7,612 nucleotides of DNA from Clostridia bacterium (GTDB lineage: Bacteria; Bacillota; Clostridia; HGM11514): positions 1-7,612 of the forward strand of contig CAAENE010000194.1 of NCBI GenBank assembly GCA_900757255.1, given 5' to 3'. A program made the translations under genes and the position numbers. Below are positions 1-6,371 of this stretch, in pieces. Numbering within the stretch: the first letter of the stretch is position 1; each line of letters starts with the position of its first letter. Below the pieces are notes generated by a model. The model did not search any database, was not told the origin of the DNA, and saw only the letters and a list, made by a program, of their open reading frames with translations.

Positions 1-1
1 T

Positions 2-1993
2 ACTGAGGACAGGGCGACAGGAATCATGATTTTACAAGGGGATAACCCGCTGGGCAGCGATATCAAAAAAGTTCTGGGCCTGGATGAGATGATAGTCGAT
101 TTTGATATCACCTCCAACCGTTCTGACTGTTTTTCGGTGATCGGCCTCGCGCGTGAAACTGCCGCGACCTTTGACCTTGATTTTGCTGTTCCGGAGCTTA
201 CTGTAAAGGAATGCGCTGATGATTCGGTACAAAATTATATCAGCGTTGAGGTGAAAAACAGCAAGTTATGCCCGCGTTATACTGCAAGGGCGGTAAAGGA
301 TATCAAAATTGGGCCGTCGCCCGCGTGGATGCAGCATAGGCTGAATGCATGCGGCGTTCGGTCAATCAATAATATTGTTGATATCACCAACTATGTCATG
401 CTCGAATACGGTCAGCCGATGCACGCGTTTGACATCGATTTTCTAAAGGGCGGAAAAATCATTGTCAGAAATGCCGAACCGGGTGAAAAAATCACAACTC
501 TTGACGAAACGGAACGCCAGTTGAATGAAAACATGCTGGTGATTTCAGACGCAGAGCGCGCTGTTGCCTTGGCTGGCGTTATGGGCGGCGCAAACAGTGA
601 GATCAACGAAAATACCAAAACAATTATTTTTGAAAGCGCCAACTTTTTAGGTTCCTCTGTCCGGACGACTGCAAAAGCGGTTGGCCTTAGAACCGAAAGC
701 TCGTCCCGGTATGAAAAGGAAATCGACCCGGCGCTCACCATGGCAGCCATTGAGCGAGCCTGTTCCCTGATTTGTGAGCTAAATGCCGGAACGGTTGTCA
801 GCGGCGTAATTGATATTTATCCGGAACCGGAACAGCCGGTTCAGCTGCCACTGAGGCCCGATTATATCAATCGTTTTCTCGGAACGAATATTCCCCTGCC
901 GGATATGATAAAGATCTTGGAAAAACTTGAATTTACCGTATCAGACGATTTGACCGTAACCGTTCCGTCTTTCAGGCGGGATATCGAAAGCGTTGCGGAT
1001 GTCGCAGAAGAAATTGCGCGGTTCTATGGCTATGAAAAAATTGAGTCCACTCTAATGGGCGGACAGACGGTAATCGGTGAAAAAACGCCGGAACAAAAAT
1101 ATGAAGATAAGCTGAAAAATACTTTGGTTTCACAGGGATTATATGAAATCATGACCTATGCGTTCACCGATCCAAAGCATTTTGACAGGCTGCTGCTGCC
1201 CGAAAACTCTCCGCTGCGTAAAACGGTTACCATTACCAATCCGCTGGGAGCCGAAACGTCTGTTATGCGTACCACGATGCTCTCTGAAATGATGACCTGC
1301 CTTGCGCGGAACTTCAATCAGAGAAATGAGGAGGCGCGCCTGTTTGAACTGGCAAGCATTTATCTGCCCAAAGAGGACGCCAATGTTTTGCCTGTTGAAA
1401 AAACAACTCTGTGTATTGGTATGTACGGCAATCTGGACTTTTATGATATCAAGGGCGCTGTGGAAGAAATTCTGGAAAGTTCCGGTATCAATAAAGCGAA
1501 ATTTGTCCCTTGCGAAGACAATCCGTCCTATCATCCTTACCGGACTGCTAAATTGATCCTGGGTAATCAGGAGGCCGGTATTTTAGGACAGATCCATCCA
1601 AAGGCTGCGGAAAATTACGGTATCGACGTTCCGGTTTATACGGCGGAGCTTGATTTTGCCCTTTTATTCCGGTTTGCTAAATTCAATAAATCCTACAAGC
1701 ATCTGCCGAAATTCCCGGCGGTATCCCGCGACCTTGCGCTTCTTGCTGACGAAGCTGTCTGCGTCGGCGATATCGAGGAAGTCATCAAAAGGTGCAGCAA
1801 AAACCATTTGGAAAACATCAAGCTATTCGACGTTTACAGCGGAAAGCAGATCCCAAGCGGCAAAAAGTCCATTGCTTATTCACTCACCTTCCGCGATGAA
1901 AATAAAACGCTGAATGATTCTGAAATCAGCGAAATCATGAATAAAATCATGACAGAATTAAAAGATAAGCTCAATGTTGAACTGCGGCAGTAG
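2..1993 (+). CDS. pheT: Phenylalanyl-tRNA synthetase beta subunit, 5'-truncated by window edge
   Basis: Beta chain of the alpha2-beta2 cytoplasmic enzyme that charges tRNA-Phe with phenylalanine; the beta chain carries editing and tRNA-binding domains. The frame is open to the window edge. The first ATG (26) is internal, because the eight codons before it continue the family sequence (TEDRATGIM). The fragment is 663 residues against roughly 800 for a full protein, so about 140 N-terminal residues (most of the tRNA-binding OB fold) lie outside. Visible in order: B3/B4 editing domain (about residues 90-262, with GQPMHAFD and LAGVMGG), B5 domain (about 280-350, ending in the DVAEEIARFYGYEKI motif), catalytic-like core (about 360-550, with HPYRTA) and C-terminal ferredoxin-fold anticodon-binding domain (about 565-663, FPAVSRDL, LFDVYSG, SLTFRDENKTL). 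One oddity: the usual EKG after LRTE.SSR reads EKE (Glu 240 of the fragment). Upstream pheS is expected but not visible. No convincing terminator follows. Confidence 0.97.
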   Translation, partial: TEDRATGIMILQGDNPLGSDIKKVLGLDEMIVDFDITSNRSDCFSVIGLARETAATFDLDFAVPELTVKECADDSVQNYISVEVKNSKLCPRYTARAVKDIKIGPSPAWMQHRLNACGVRSINNIVDITNYVMLEYGQPMHAFDIDFLKGGKIIVRNAEPGEKITTLDETERQLNENMLVISDAERAVALAGVMGGANSEINENTKTIIFESANFLGSSVRTTAKAVGLRTESSSRYEKEIDPALTMAAIERACSLICELNAGTVVSGVIDIYPEPEQPVQLPLRPDYINRFLGTNIPLPDMIKILEKLEFTVSDDLTVTVPSFRRDIESVADVAEEIARFYGYEKIESTLMGGQTVIGEKTPEQKYEDKLKNTLVSQGLYEIMTYAFTDPKHFDRLLLPENSPLRKTVTITNPLGAETSVMRTTMLSEMMTCLARNFNQRNEEARLFELASIYLPKEDANVLPVEKTTLCIGMYGNLDFYDIKGAVEEILESSGINKAKFVPCEDNPSYHPYRTAKLILGNQEAGILGQIHPKAAENYGIDVPVYTAELDFALLFRFAKFNKSYKHLPKFPAVSRDLALLADEAVCVGDIEEVIKRCSKNHLENIKLFDVYSGKQIPSGKKSIAYSLTFRDENKTLNDSEISEIMNKIMTELKDKLNVELRQ

Positions 1994-2031
1994 CATTTTG
2001 CAAATTATTTGCCGCAATTGGAAAAAAAGCC

Positions 2032-2060
2032 TTGCAAATCGGGCTTAGATGGTGTATTAT
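2032..2060 (+). promoter_or_regulatory. Probable sigma-A-type promoter of ireB
   Basis: TTGCAA (2032-2037) and TATTAT (2055-2060) are separated by exactly 17 bases, close to the TTGACA/TATAAT consensus. Transcription would start near 2067, just ahead of the ribosome binding site and about 19 bases before the ireB ATG. It lies in the 92-base gap after pheT, so ireB can be transcribed independently, although read-through from pheT is also possible because no clear terminator separates them. Confidence 0.6.
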
Positions 2061-2085
2061 GGTCTACAAAGGATGGTGATAAAGT

Positions 2086-2328
2086 ATGGACGAAACGATG
2101 AAATTCAAAATTGAGAACATCAGAGAAGCGGAAGTCAGGGAGATTATTACCGCTGTTTACCAGGCACTTACCGAAAAAGGATATAACCCGCTTGAGCAAA
2201 TGGTAGGATATATTTTATCGGGAGACCCTACTTATATAACCAGCCATAATAACGCCCGCAGCTTAATCAGGAGGATTGAACGCGACGAGCTGGTAGAAGC
2301 CCTTTTGAAAAATTATCTTCCAACCTGA
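2086..2328 (+). CDS. ireB: IreB family regulatory phosphoprotein (UPF0297)
   Basis: An 80-residue cytoplasmic protein matching the IreB/YrzL (UPF0297) family over its whole length: EKGYNPLEQMVGYILSGDP (residues 31-49), then SHNNAR and IRRIERDEL, and a short acidic/hydrophobic tail. In Enterococcus faecalis, IreB is phosphorylated by the PASTA-domain kinase IreK and dampens cephalosporin tolerance; the phospho-acceptors there are N-terminal threonines. Here the N-terminus reads MDETMKF, so Thr4 is the candidate site, by analogy. The start is firm: an in-frame stop (TAA, 2080-2082) lies just upstream, and AAAGGA.GGTGAT (2068-2080) is a good ribosome binding site. In many Bacillota the gene sits in an alaS-ireB-ruvX-DUF1292 cluster. 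Here it follows pheT and is closed off by its own terminator, so it appears monocistronic. The family call is very secure; the physiological role in this organism is inferred. Confidence 0.95.
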   Translation: MDETMKFKIENIREAEVREIITAVYQALTEKGYNPLEQMVGYILSGDPTYITSHNNARSLIRRIERDELVEALLKNYLPT

Positions 2329-2342
2329 TTTAGAACGAATTG

Positions 2343-2374
2343 AGAGTACCGAGTTTTATCGGTACTCTTTTTTT
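2343..2374 (+). terminator. Rho-independent terminator after ireB
   Basis: A perfect 10-bp stem AGAGTACCGA (2343-2352) / TCGGTACTCT (2359-2368) with a six-base loop GTTTTA runs straight into seven T (2368-2374). It begins 15 bases after the ireB stop and insulates ireB from the downstream GntR-ABC operon. Confidence 0.92.
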
Positions 2375-2405
2375 ACCCTGCTTTATCCAGAAAAATAAAA
2401 ATTAC

Positions 2406-2439
2406 TTGACTTTGTTTCGAGGATGTGGTACTCTATAAT
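2406..2439 (+). promoter_or_regulatory. Promoter region of the gntR-ABC operon
   Basis: TTGACT (2406-2411) is a good -35 box. Two -10 readings are possible. TACTCT (2429-2434) sits at the ideal 17-base spacing and is preceded by an extended -10 TGG. The perfect TATAAT (2434-2439) sits 22 bases from TTGACT, too far, but 16 bases from the weaker TTGTTT (2412-2417). In either case transcription starts around 2441-2446, inside the palindrome that follows, so a repressor bound there would block RNA polymerase. Which boxes are used cannot be settled from sequence alone. Confidence 0.6.
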
Positions 2440-2466
2440 TGTACTATTTGTAATAGTACAATTATA
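2434..2466. promoter_or_regulatory. Long perfect palindrome, likely operator of the GntR regulator
   Basis: TATAATTGTACTATT (2434-2448) and AATAGTACAATTATA (2452-2466) are exact reverse complements, 15 bp each, around the three-base centre TGT. The palindrome overlaps the candidate -10 box and start point of the operon and ends 11 bases before the ribosome binding site of the GntR gene. A dimeric winged-helix regulator encoded immediately downstream is the obvious binder; YtrA-type regulators commonly repress their own operon through such inverted repeats. Because transcription would start inside it, an RNA hairpin role is less likely. No T-run follows, so it is not a terminator. Confidence 0.75.
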
Positions 2467-2477
2467 ACGCGTGAGCG

Positions 2478-2484
2478 AGGAGGG
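2478..2484 (+). promoter_or_regulatory. Ribosome binding site fixing a TTG start
   Basis: AGGAGGG lies five bases before TTG (2490-2492). It decides in favour of the TTG start for the GntR gene, since no ATG or GTG is available at a suitable distance and the protein then begins exactly where YtrA-type homologues begin. Confidence 0.8.
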
Positions 2485-2489
2485 ATATT

Positions 2490-2870
2490 TTGATCCAGAT
2501 TGACGTCAGGGACCGCCGCCCGATTTATGAGCAGATTGTGGAGAGGGTGATTGAGCTGATTGGCTGCGGTGCATTAAAGCCGGGCGAACGGCTTCCGCCT
2601 GTCAGGCAGCTGGCGGCTGAATTGTCCATTAATCCCAATACCATTCAGAAGGCTTATTCTGAACTGGAAAAACGTAAGATAACCAACACCGCTCCGGGAC
2701 GGGGCAGTTTTGTAACAGAAAATTACGATATGGTGAAGGAGCAGAAGGTCAATGAGCTGGAGCTGCGGCTTGCGCCGATTGTGCGGGAAGCAAAGCTGTT
2801 TCATGTAGCGCTGGACACAATTGTTGGCTGGTGCAGGACAGAATACGAGAAGGCGGGTGAATCGATATGA
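2490..2870 (+). CDS. GntR family transcriptional regulator, YtrA subfamily
   Basis: A 126-residue cytoplasmic DNA-binding protein. Residues 10-75 form the GntR winged helix-turn-helix: RPIYEQIVERV, then PGERLPPVRQLAAEL, INPNTIQKAYSELE and the wing GRGSFV. Only about 50 residues follow, too few for the FadR, HutC or aminotransferase-like effector domains, which is diagnostic of the short YtrA subfamily. Members usually repress an ABC transporter operon of which they are the first gene. That is the arrangement here: its stop overlaps the ATPase start by four bases (ATGA, 2867-2870). Translation starts at TTG behind a strong AGGAGGG site, which could keep repressor levels modest. Autoregulation through the palindrome at 2434-2466 is inferred from position. 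The inducing signal is unknown; in Bacillus subtilis the related ytr operon responds to certain cell-wall-active antibiotics. Confidence 0.93.
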   Translation: MIQIDVRDRRPIYEQIVERVIELIGCGALKPGERLPPVRQLAAELSINPNTIQKAYSELEKRKITNTAPGRGSFVTENYDMVKEQKVNELELRLAPIVREAKLFHVALDTIVGWCRTEYEKAGESI

Positions 2871-3766
2871 TTAGAGCAGAACATGTGACAAAATTCTATG
2901 GCGATTTTAAAGCTGTTGACAGCATTGACGCTTCGCTGAAGGACGGCTCCATTTTTGGCCTGGTTGGTACGAATGGGGCTGGGAAATCTACCTTTTTGAG
3001 GATGGCGGCCGGAATTATGAAGCCGGACGACGGCAGTATCATGGTGGACGGAGAAGATGTTTTTGAAAATCCGGAGGTCAAACAGAGAATTTTTTATATC
3101 TCGGATGAACAATACTTTTTTGCCAATACGACGCCGTTTGAATTAATGGGTTTTTATCAGAATTTTTATCCGAAATTTGACTGTAAGCGGTATTTTAAGC
3201 TTTTGGATAACTTTGGACTTGACCGGAGCAGAAAGGTCAACACATATTCAAAGGGGATGAAAAAGCAGTTGTCCATCCTTTTGGGAATCTGTTCCAATAC
3301 GGATTATATCGTCTGCGACGAGACCTTCGACGGGCTGGACCCGGTTATGCGGCAGGCGGTAAAAAGTATGTTTGCTGAAGCGGTCTCCGAACGGAATTTA
3401 ACGCCTGTTATCGCGTCGCATAACCTTCGGGAGCTGGAGGATATCTGCGACCATATCGGTCTGCTGCACAAGGGCGGCATTTTGTTTGAGCGTGATTTGG
3501 ATGATATGAAGCTCAGTGTACAGAAAATCCAGTGTGCTTTCTCAGAAGATAAAACACGTGACGATTTTTTAGGAATGGATATTATGACCTGGCAGAAGCA
3601 TGGGTCTGTTATTATGATGGTTGTACGCGGCAAGTCAGAGGAGCTGGCGCAAAGAATTGGTGAAATGGAGCCTTTGTTCCTGGATATTCTGCCGCTGACG
3701 CTGGAAGAGATATTTATTACAGAAACGGAGGTTTTGGGATATGACATCAAAAAAATCATTTCCTAA
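2867..3766 (+). CDS. ABC transporter ATP-binding protein (YtrB-like)
   Basis: A 299-residue nucleotide-binding subunit that would dimerise on the cytoplasmic face of the permease encoded next and power its movement with ATP. Visible motifs: Walker A GTNGAGKST (34-42); a Q-loop region ISDEQYFF with Gln82 at the expected distance; signature YSKGMKKQ (127-134), a divergent form of LSGGQ; Walker B IVCDE (148-152) with Glu152 as the catalytic base; D-loop GLDP (156-159); and switch His185 in IASHNLRELE. The C-terminal 90 residues are a short accessory region ending in the LEEIFI motif typical of ABC-2-type exporters' ATPases. All catalytic residues are present, so it should be active. The start overlaps the gntR stop (ATGA), with GGGTGA just upstream, and its end overlaps the permease gene by 26 bases, indicating translational coupling. 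The substrate cannot be read from this subunit. Confidence 0.95.
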   Translation: MIRAEHVTKFYGDFKAVDSIDASLKDGSIFGLVGTNGAGKSTFLRMAAGIMKPDDGSIMVDGEDVFENPEVKQRIFYISDEQYFFANTTPFELMGFYQNFYPKFDCKRYFKLLDNFGLDRSRKVNTYSKGMKKQLSILLGICSNTDYIVCDETFDGLDPVMRQAVKSMFAEAVSERNLTPVIASHNLRELEDICDHIGLLHKGGILFERDLDDMKLSVQKIQCAFSEDKTRDDFLGMDIMTWQKHGSVIMMVVRGKSEELAQRIGEMEPLFLDILPLTLEEIFITETEVLGYDIKKIIS

Positions 3767-5759
3767 GTTTGTAAAATTTACATTAAAAAAACAGATTTGG
3801 CTTCCGCTGCTGTATTTTGTTATTCTGTTTTTCGCCTGCTGTGTCCCGCTTTTGATTCAGCTGCAGGACAGGGGAATATCGACTTTGCCGGACAGCATGA
3901 TAGCGGATATTATTTCCCGTTATTTTACAAATTCCTTCCATGTCCTGACGGTGTTGATGCCGCTGTTTGCGCTCTTTTCCTCAATTGCCGCCTTTTCTTA
4001 TCTGCAAAGCCGGCCGCAGGTAGATTTATATCATTCTTTGCCCGCAAAAAGGACTGAATTGTTTTGGAACAGTTATTTTAGCGGTATTTTATACTTTCTG
4101 CTGCCCTTTGCTGCAATGGAACTGATTGCGTTTATTATTATCGCTTCCTGCGGTCATATATCGCTTGTGTCCTTTGGTTCAGCAATTACTTCTATCGGGA
4201 TGAGCCTGCTGTATTATTTTGTCTTCTTTTCGGTATGTTCTCTCGCCGGTATCCTGTCAGGCAAAAAAATTGTCCATGCGGTGCTGTCTGTATTTATTTT
4301 GATTTTCCCGATGGCCCTGTATCTTTTATATGAGTTTTATATGGAGCATTTTTTCCTGCATTTCATTGATATTGATTTCTGGACTCGGCTGAAATATCTC
4401 TGTCCGGTGGTAAACCAGGGATACTTTGAAAAAACGGCCGGAAATGTTTTGTACCTGCTGGCGATTGCAGTTATATGCACGGTTTTGGCAGTCCTGCTCT
4501 ATCGCCGGCGTAAAAGTGAGCTGGCCGGAAGCATTATCGTATTTCAACCGTTTGCGTCTGTCCTGAAATTTGCATGCGTTCTGCTGGCAACACTGGCATT
4601 TGGTGCGTTTTTCAGCCTTGTAGGTGACAATACGCCAAGAGATGCCGGATTTTGGATGTATTTCGGGCTGGTTAGCGGTGCGGTATTAAGCCATTTGGTT
4701 ATTGAAGTCATCTATCAGATGGATATCAAGGCGATTTTCCGCAATGTGAAAAGCCTTGCGGTATATGCCGTAATATTCTTTGCATGCTTTTTGTCCTTCT
4801 TTGCATTTGACCTGACGAAATATGACGCCTTCCTGCCGGATGCGGAAGAGGTAAAAGCGGCCAGTATTTCATTTGAAAATCTGGAAAACTATGAAAGTAA
4901 TGAAAATGCGATGACAAAAGAATACCGTCGGCTGCGTGATAGCAAATATGAAGCTCCGGAGCAGAAACAGGCAATTATCAATATAGCCAAAGCCGGGATC
5001 GACGCACATTCGGAGGGCGGTTATTCTTATCATGATGTCTATACCTTGCAGTATACGGTAAGGTATACCATGAATAACGGCCGTACTGTGACCCGGAGAT
5101 ATTATGGTACGGAAACCAGGGAAATCGAAAAGGACTTTGCGGTGCTGTACGACAGCCAGACCTATAAAGACGTTACTTACCGTCCGATACAGGAGGTAAT
5201 GAGCTACACAGGGTTCAATATTATAGACGGCCCGTCCGGCGCGGACCTTGCAAAAGATATCAATAGCAGCCAGCTTCTGCCGGCGCTGTACCAGGATTTG
5301 ATGAACAGCAAATTTTCCGATATCGCCGGAAAGCAGCCAAAGTATATTTTGAATTTGTCAGAACAGGGGAATGGAAGACGATATTATTATGATATCGGAT
5401 ATCCGGTTTATGACAGCTTCCATAACACGCTTGCAGTTTTAGAGCAGTACGATTTGGGCGGTGGGATGGAAAATGTCAGCAGCATCAGTGTCAATCTGGA
5501 TTCTAACCAGTTTGCAGATGATGAGAGAAGAAGCTATGCAGAACCATCTATTACCATTACTGACGCTGATACCATTGCCAGCATCTATCGGGCCGGGATG
5601 ATGAGCTGTCTGTATAAAAATTCAGTCAATGGATTCTGCTATGATTATCAGCTGTATTTTGACTGCAGCGTCTCGTATCACAATGGCAACACCAAAAGCC
5701 CTGCTTATTTCAGTCCGGAAGCGGTAAGGATTATCAAAGAAAAGGCAAGCCAACAATAA
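3741..5759 (+). CDS. ABC-2-type transporter permease with large C-terminal extracytoplasmic domain
   Basis: A 672-residue membrane protein, partner of the preceding ATPase. The N-terminus is positively charged (SKKSFPKFVKFTLKK), so it should lie in the cytoplasm. About nine hydrophobic segments follow, near residues 19-40, 66-88, 114-137, 144-171, 176-199, 235-254, 272-294, 303-325 and 337-357. Between the second and third sits QVDLYHSLPAKRTELFW, a cytoplasmic motif seen in YtrC/YtrD-like and related Clostridia permeases. Residues 358-672 are hydrophilic, rich in Tyr, Asp and Asn, and by the odd helix count should face outside; this may be the region Pfam calls DUF6449 (from memory). Start choice: GGAGGT (3727-3732) lies eight bases before this ATG. 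It is the last gene of the operon and ends at a terminator. The fold assignment is firm; substrate and even transport direction are unknown. A role in sensing or removing envelope-active compounds is inference. Confidence 0.88.
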   Translation: MTSKKSFPKFVKFTLKKQIWLPLLYFVILFFACCVPLLIQLQDRGISTLPDSMIADIISRYFTNSFHVLTVLMPLFALFSSIAAFSYLQSRPQVDLYHSLPAKRTELFWNSYFSGILYFLLPFAAMELIAFIIIASCGHISLVSFGSAITSIGMSLLYYFVFFSVCSLAGILSGKKIVHAVLSVFILIFPMALYLLYEFYMEHFFLHFIDIDFWTRLKYLCPVVNQGYFEKTAGNVLYLLAIAVICTVLAVLLYRRRKSELAGSIIVFQPFASVLKFACVLLATLAFGAFFSLVGDNTPRDAGFWMYFGLVSGAVLSHLVIEVIYQMDIKAIFRNVKSLAVYAVIFFACFLSFFAFDLTKYDAFLPDAEEVKAASISFENLENYESNENAMTKEYRRLRDSKYEAPEQKQAIINIAKAGIDAHSEGGYSYHDVYTLQYTVRYTMNNGRTVTRRYYGTETREIEKDFAVLYDSQTYKDVTYRPIQEVMSYTGFNIIDGPSGADLAKDINSSQLLPALYQDLMNSKFSDIAGKQPKYILNLSEQGNGRRYYYDIGYPVYDSFHNTLAVLEQYDLGGGMENVSSISVNLDSNQFADDERRSYAEPSITITDADTIASIYRAGMMSCLYKNSVNGFCYDYQLYFDCSVSYHNGNTKSPAYFSPEAVRIIKEKASQQ

Positions 5760-5784
5760 AAAAGAAGCCGCAAGGCTTCTTTTT
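5758..5784 (+). terminator. Rho-independent terminator of the gntR-ABC operon
   Basis: A 10-bp stem AAAAGAAGCC (5760-5769) / GGCTTCTTTT (5774-5783) is closed by a GCAA (GNRA-type) tetraloop and followed by T to 5784. The stem starts one base after the permease stop codon (5757-5759), so stop codon and terminator are fused. Its sequence, including the preceding ACAATAAAAAA, is nearly repeated at 6365-6397. Confidence 0.9.
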
Positions 5785-5800
5785 ATAAGATGAATGGGAG

Positions 5801-5806
5801 AGGAGA
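5801..5806 (+). promoter_or_regulatory. Ribosome binding site deciding the vanZ-family start
   Basis: AGGAGA, within GAGAGGAGA, sits seven bases before the ATG at 5814. The upstream in-frame ATG at 5790 has only terminator U-tract sequence in front of it and no Shine-Dalgarno match. The 5814 start is therefore preferred. Confidence 0.8.
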
Positions 5807-5813
5807 CAAGTTT

Positions 5814-6371
5814 ATGCTGCTGGGTTACCTCATTTTGATCTTTCCAATGATCGCCTTACTATCATTGGTTCTATATCTGCCGGTCTATTTCACAAATCGG
5901 AAAAAATACGGGAAACGGCCTTTTATCCGGCATTTGGCGATTTATGCATTGATCGGCACAGCCGCGTCTATTATTTATATTACCATTTTGATTTATGGGG
6001 AAGAAATTACTTTTTTTCCAGAGTATCATATGCTGAATCTTGTACCGTTTGCCTGGCTGGAGGATCTAAGGGAATGGGGAGGAAAGCTAATCCTGAAAAA
6101 TTTGTTTTTGAATATCCTCATGTTTGTGCCTCTCGGCTTTTTTCTGCCGGTTGTCTATAACCGGCTTACAAGGCTTTGGAAAACAACAGCCTGCTGCTTT
6201 TCTTTCTCGTTTTTCGTTGAGTTCTTTCAGTATTTCATCGGCCGTTCGGCTGATATCGACGATCTGATTGTAAATACCATTGGAGGTATTATAGGTTACT
6301 GTATTTTTGCGGTTCTGCGTCATTTTTTCCGGCAAAAGTACTGGTGGAAAAAAGCATGTGCATTACAATAA
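5814..6371 (+). CDS. VanZ family membrane protein
   Basis: A 185-residue protein from the preferred ATG (193 if 5790 is used). About five membrane segments are visible, near residues 1-26, 39-62, 95-116, 123-142 and 152-170. The VanZ-family signature is clear: NILMFVPLGFF (100-110), then an Glu136/Gln139 pair, GRSADIDDLIVNT (143-155) and a glycine-rich last helix (GGIIGY). VanZ of Tn1546 gives low-level teicoplanin resistance by an unclear route; most chromosomal homologues have no assigned function, so resistance should not be assumed. The first helix begins at the start Met, consistent with the 5814 start. The gene lies 54 bases after the permease stop, beyond a terminator. I find no convincing promoter in that gap, so expression may depend on read-through or on a promoter inside the permease gene. 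It ends at a bidirectional terminator. Confidence 0.9.
   Translation: MLLGYLILIFPMIALLSLVLYLPVYFTNRKKYGKRPFIRHLAIYALIGTAASIIYITILIYGEEITFFPEYHMLNLVPFAWLEDLREWGGKLILKNLFLNILMFVPLGFFLPVVYNRLTRLWKTTACCFSFSFFVEFFQYFIGRSADIDDLIVNTIGGIIGYCIFAVLRHFFRQKYWWKKACALQ

Noticed and set aside
26..28. ATG at 26 as the start of the pheT product
   Set aside because: The same frame is open to the window edge and the eight preceding codons continue the conserved PheT sequence; a protein starting here would lack the tRNA-binding domain.
1983..2016. Inverted repeat TGCGGCA / TGCCGCA around the pheT stop as a terminator
   Set aside because: The stem is only 7 bp with a 20-base loop, and no T-run follows on the plus strand (an A-run does).
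2027..2046. AAGCC / GGCTT hairpin upstream of ireB
   Set aside because: Only 5 bp, no T-tract, and it overlaps the better-supported promoter boxes of ireB.
2343..2434. Eight-base GGTACTCT found in both arms of the ireB terminator and again at 2427-2434, as a possible antiterminator or extra operator
   Set aside because: The third copy lies downstream of the terminator, so it cannot control it, and the spacing to the operator palindrome is irregular; probably chance.
2801..3112. Antisense open frame spanning the gntR/ATPase junction
   Set aside because: No recognisable protein features, and it overlaps two well-supported genes including the Walker A coding region.
3304..3759. Long antisense open frame within the ABC ATPase gene
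   Set aside because: It is Ser/Ile-rich with no recognisable motif, has no ribosome binding site I can see, and mirrors a clearly functional gene on the other strand.
5784..5789. TATAAG as a -10 box for the VanZ-family gene
   Set aside because: It overlaps the terminator U-tract and nothing resembling a -35 box lies 16-18 bases upstream.
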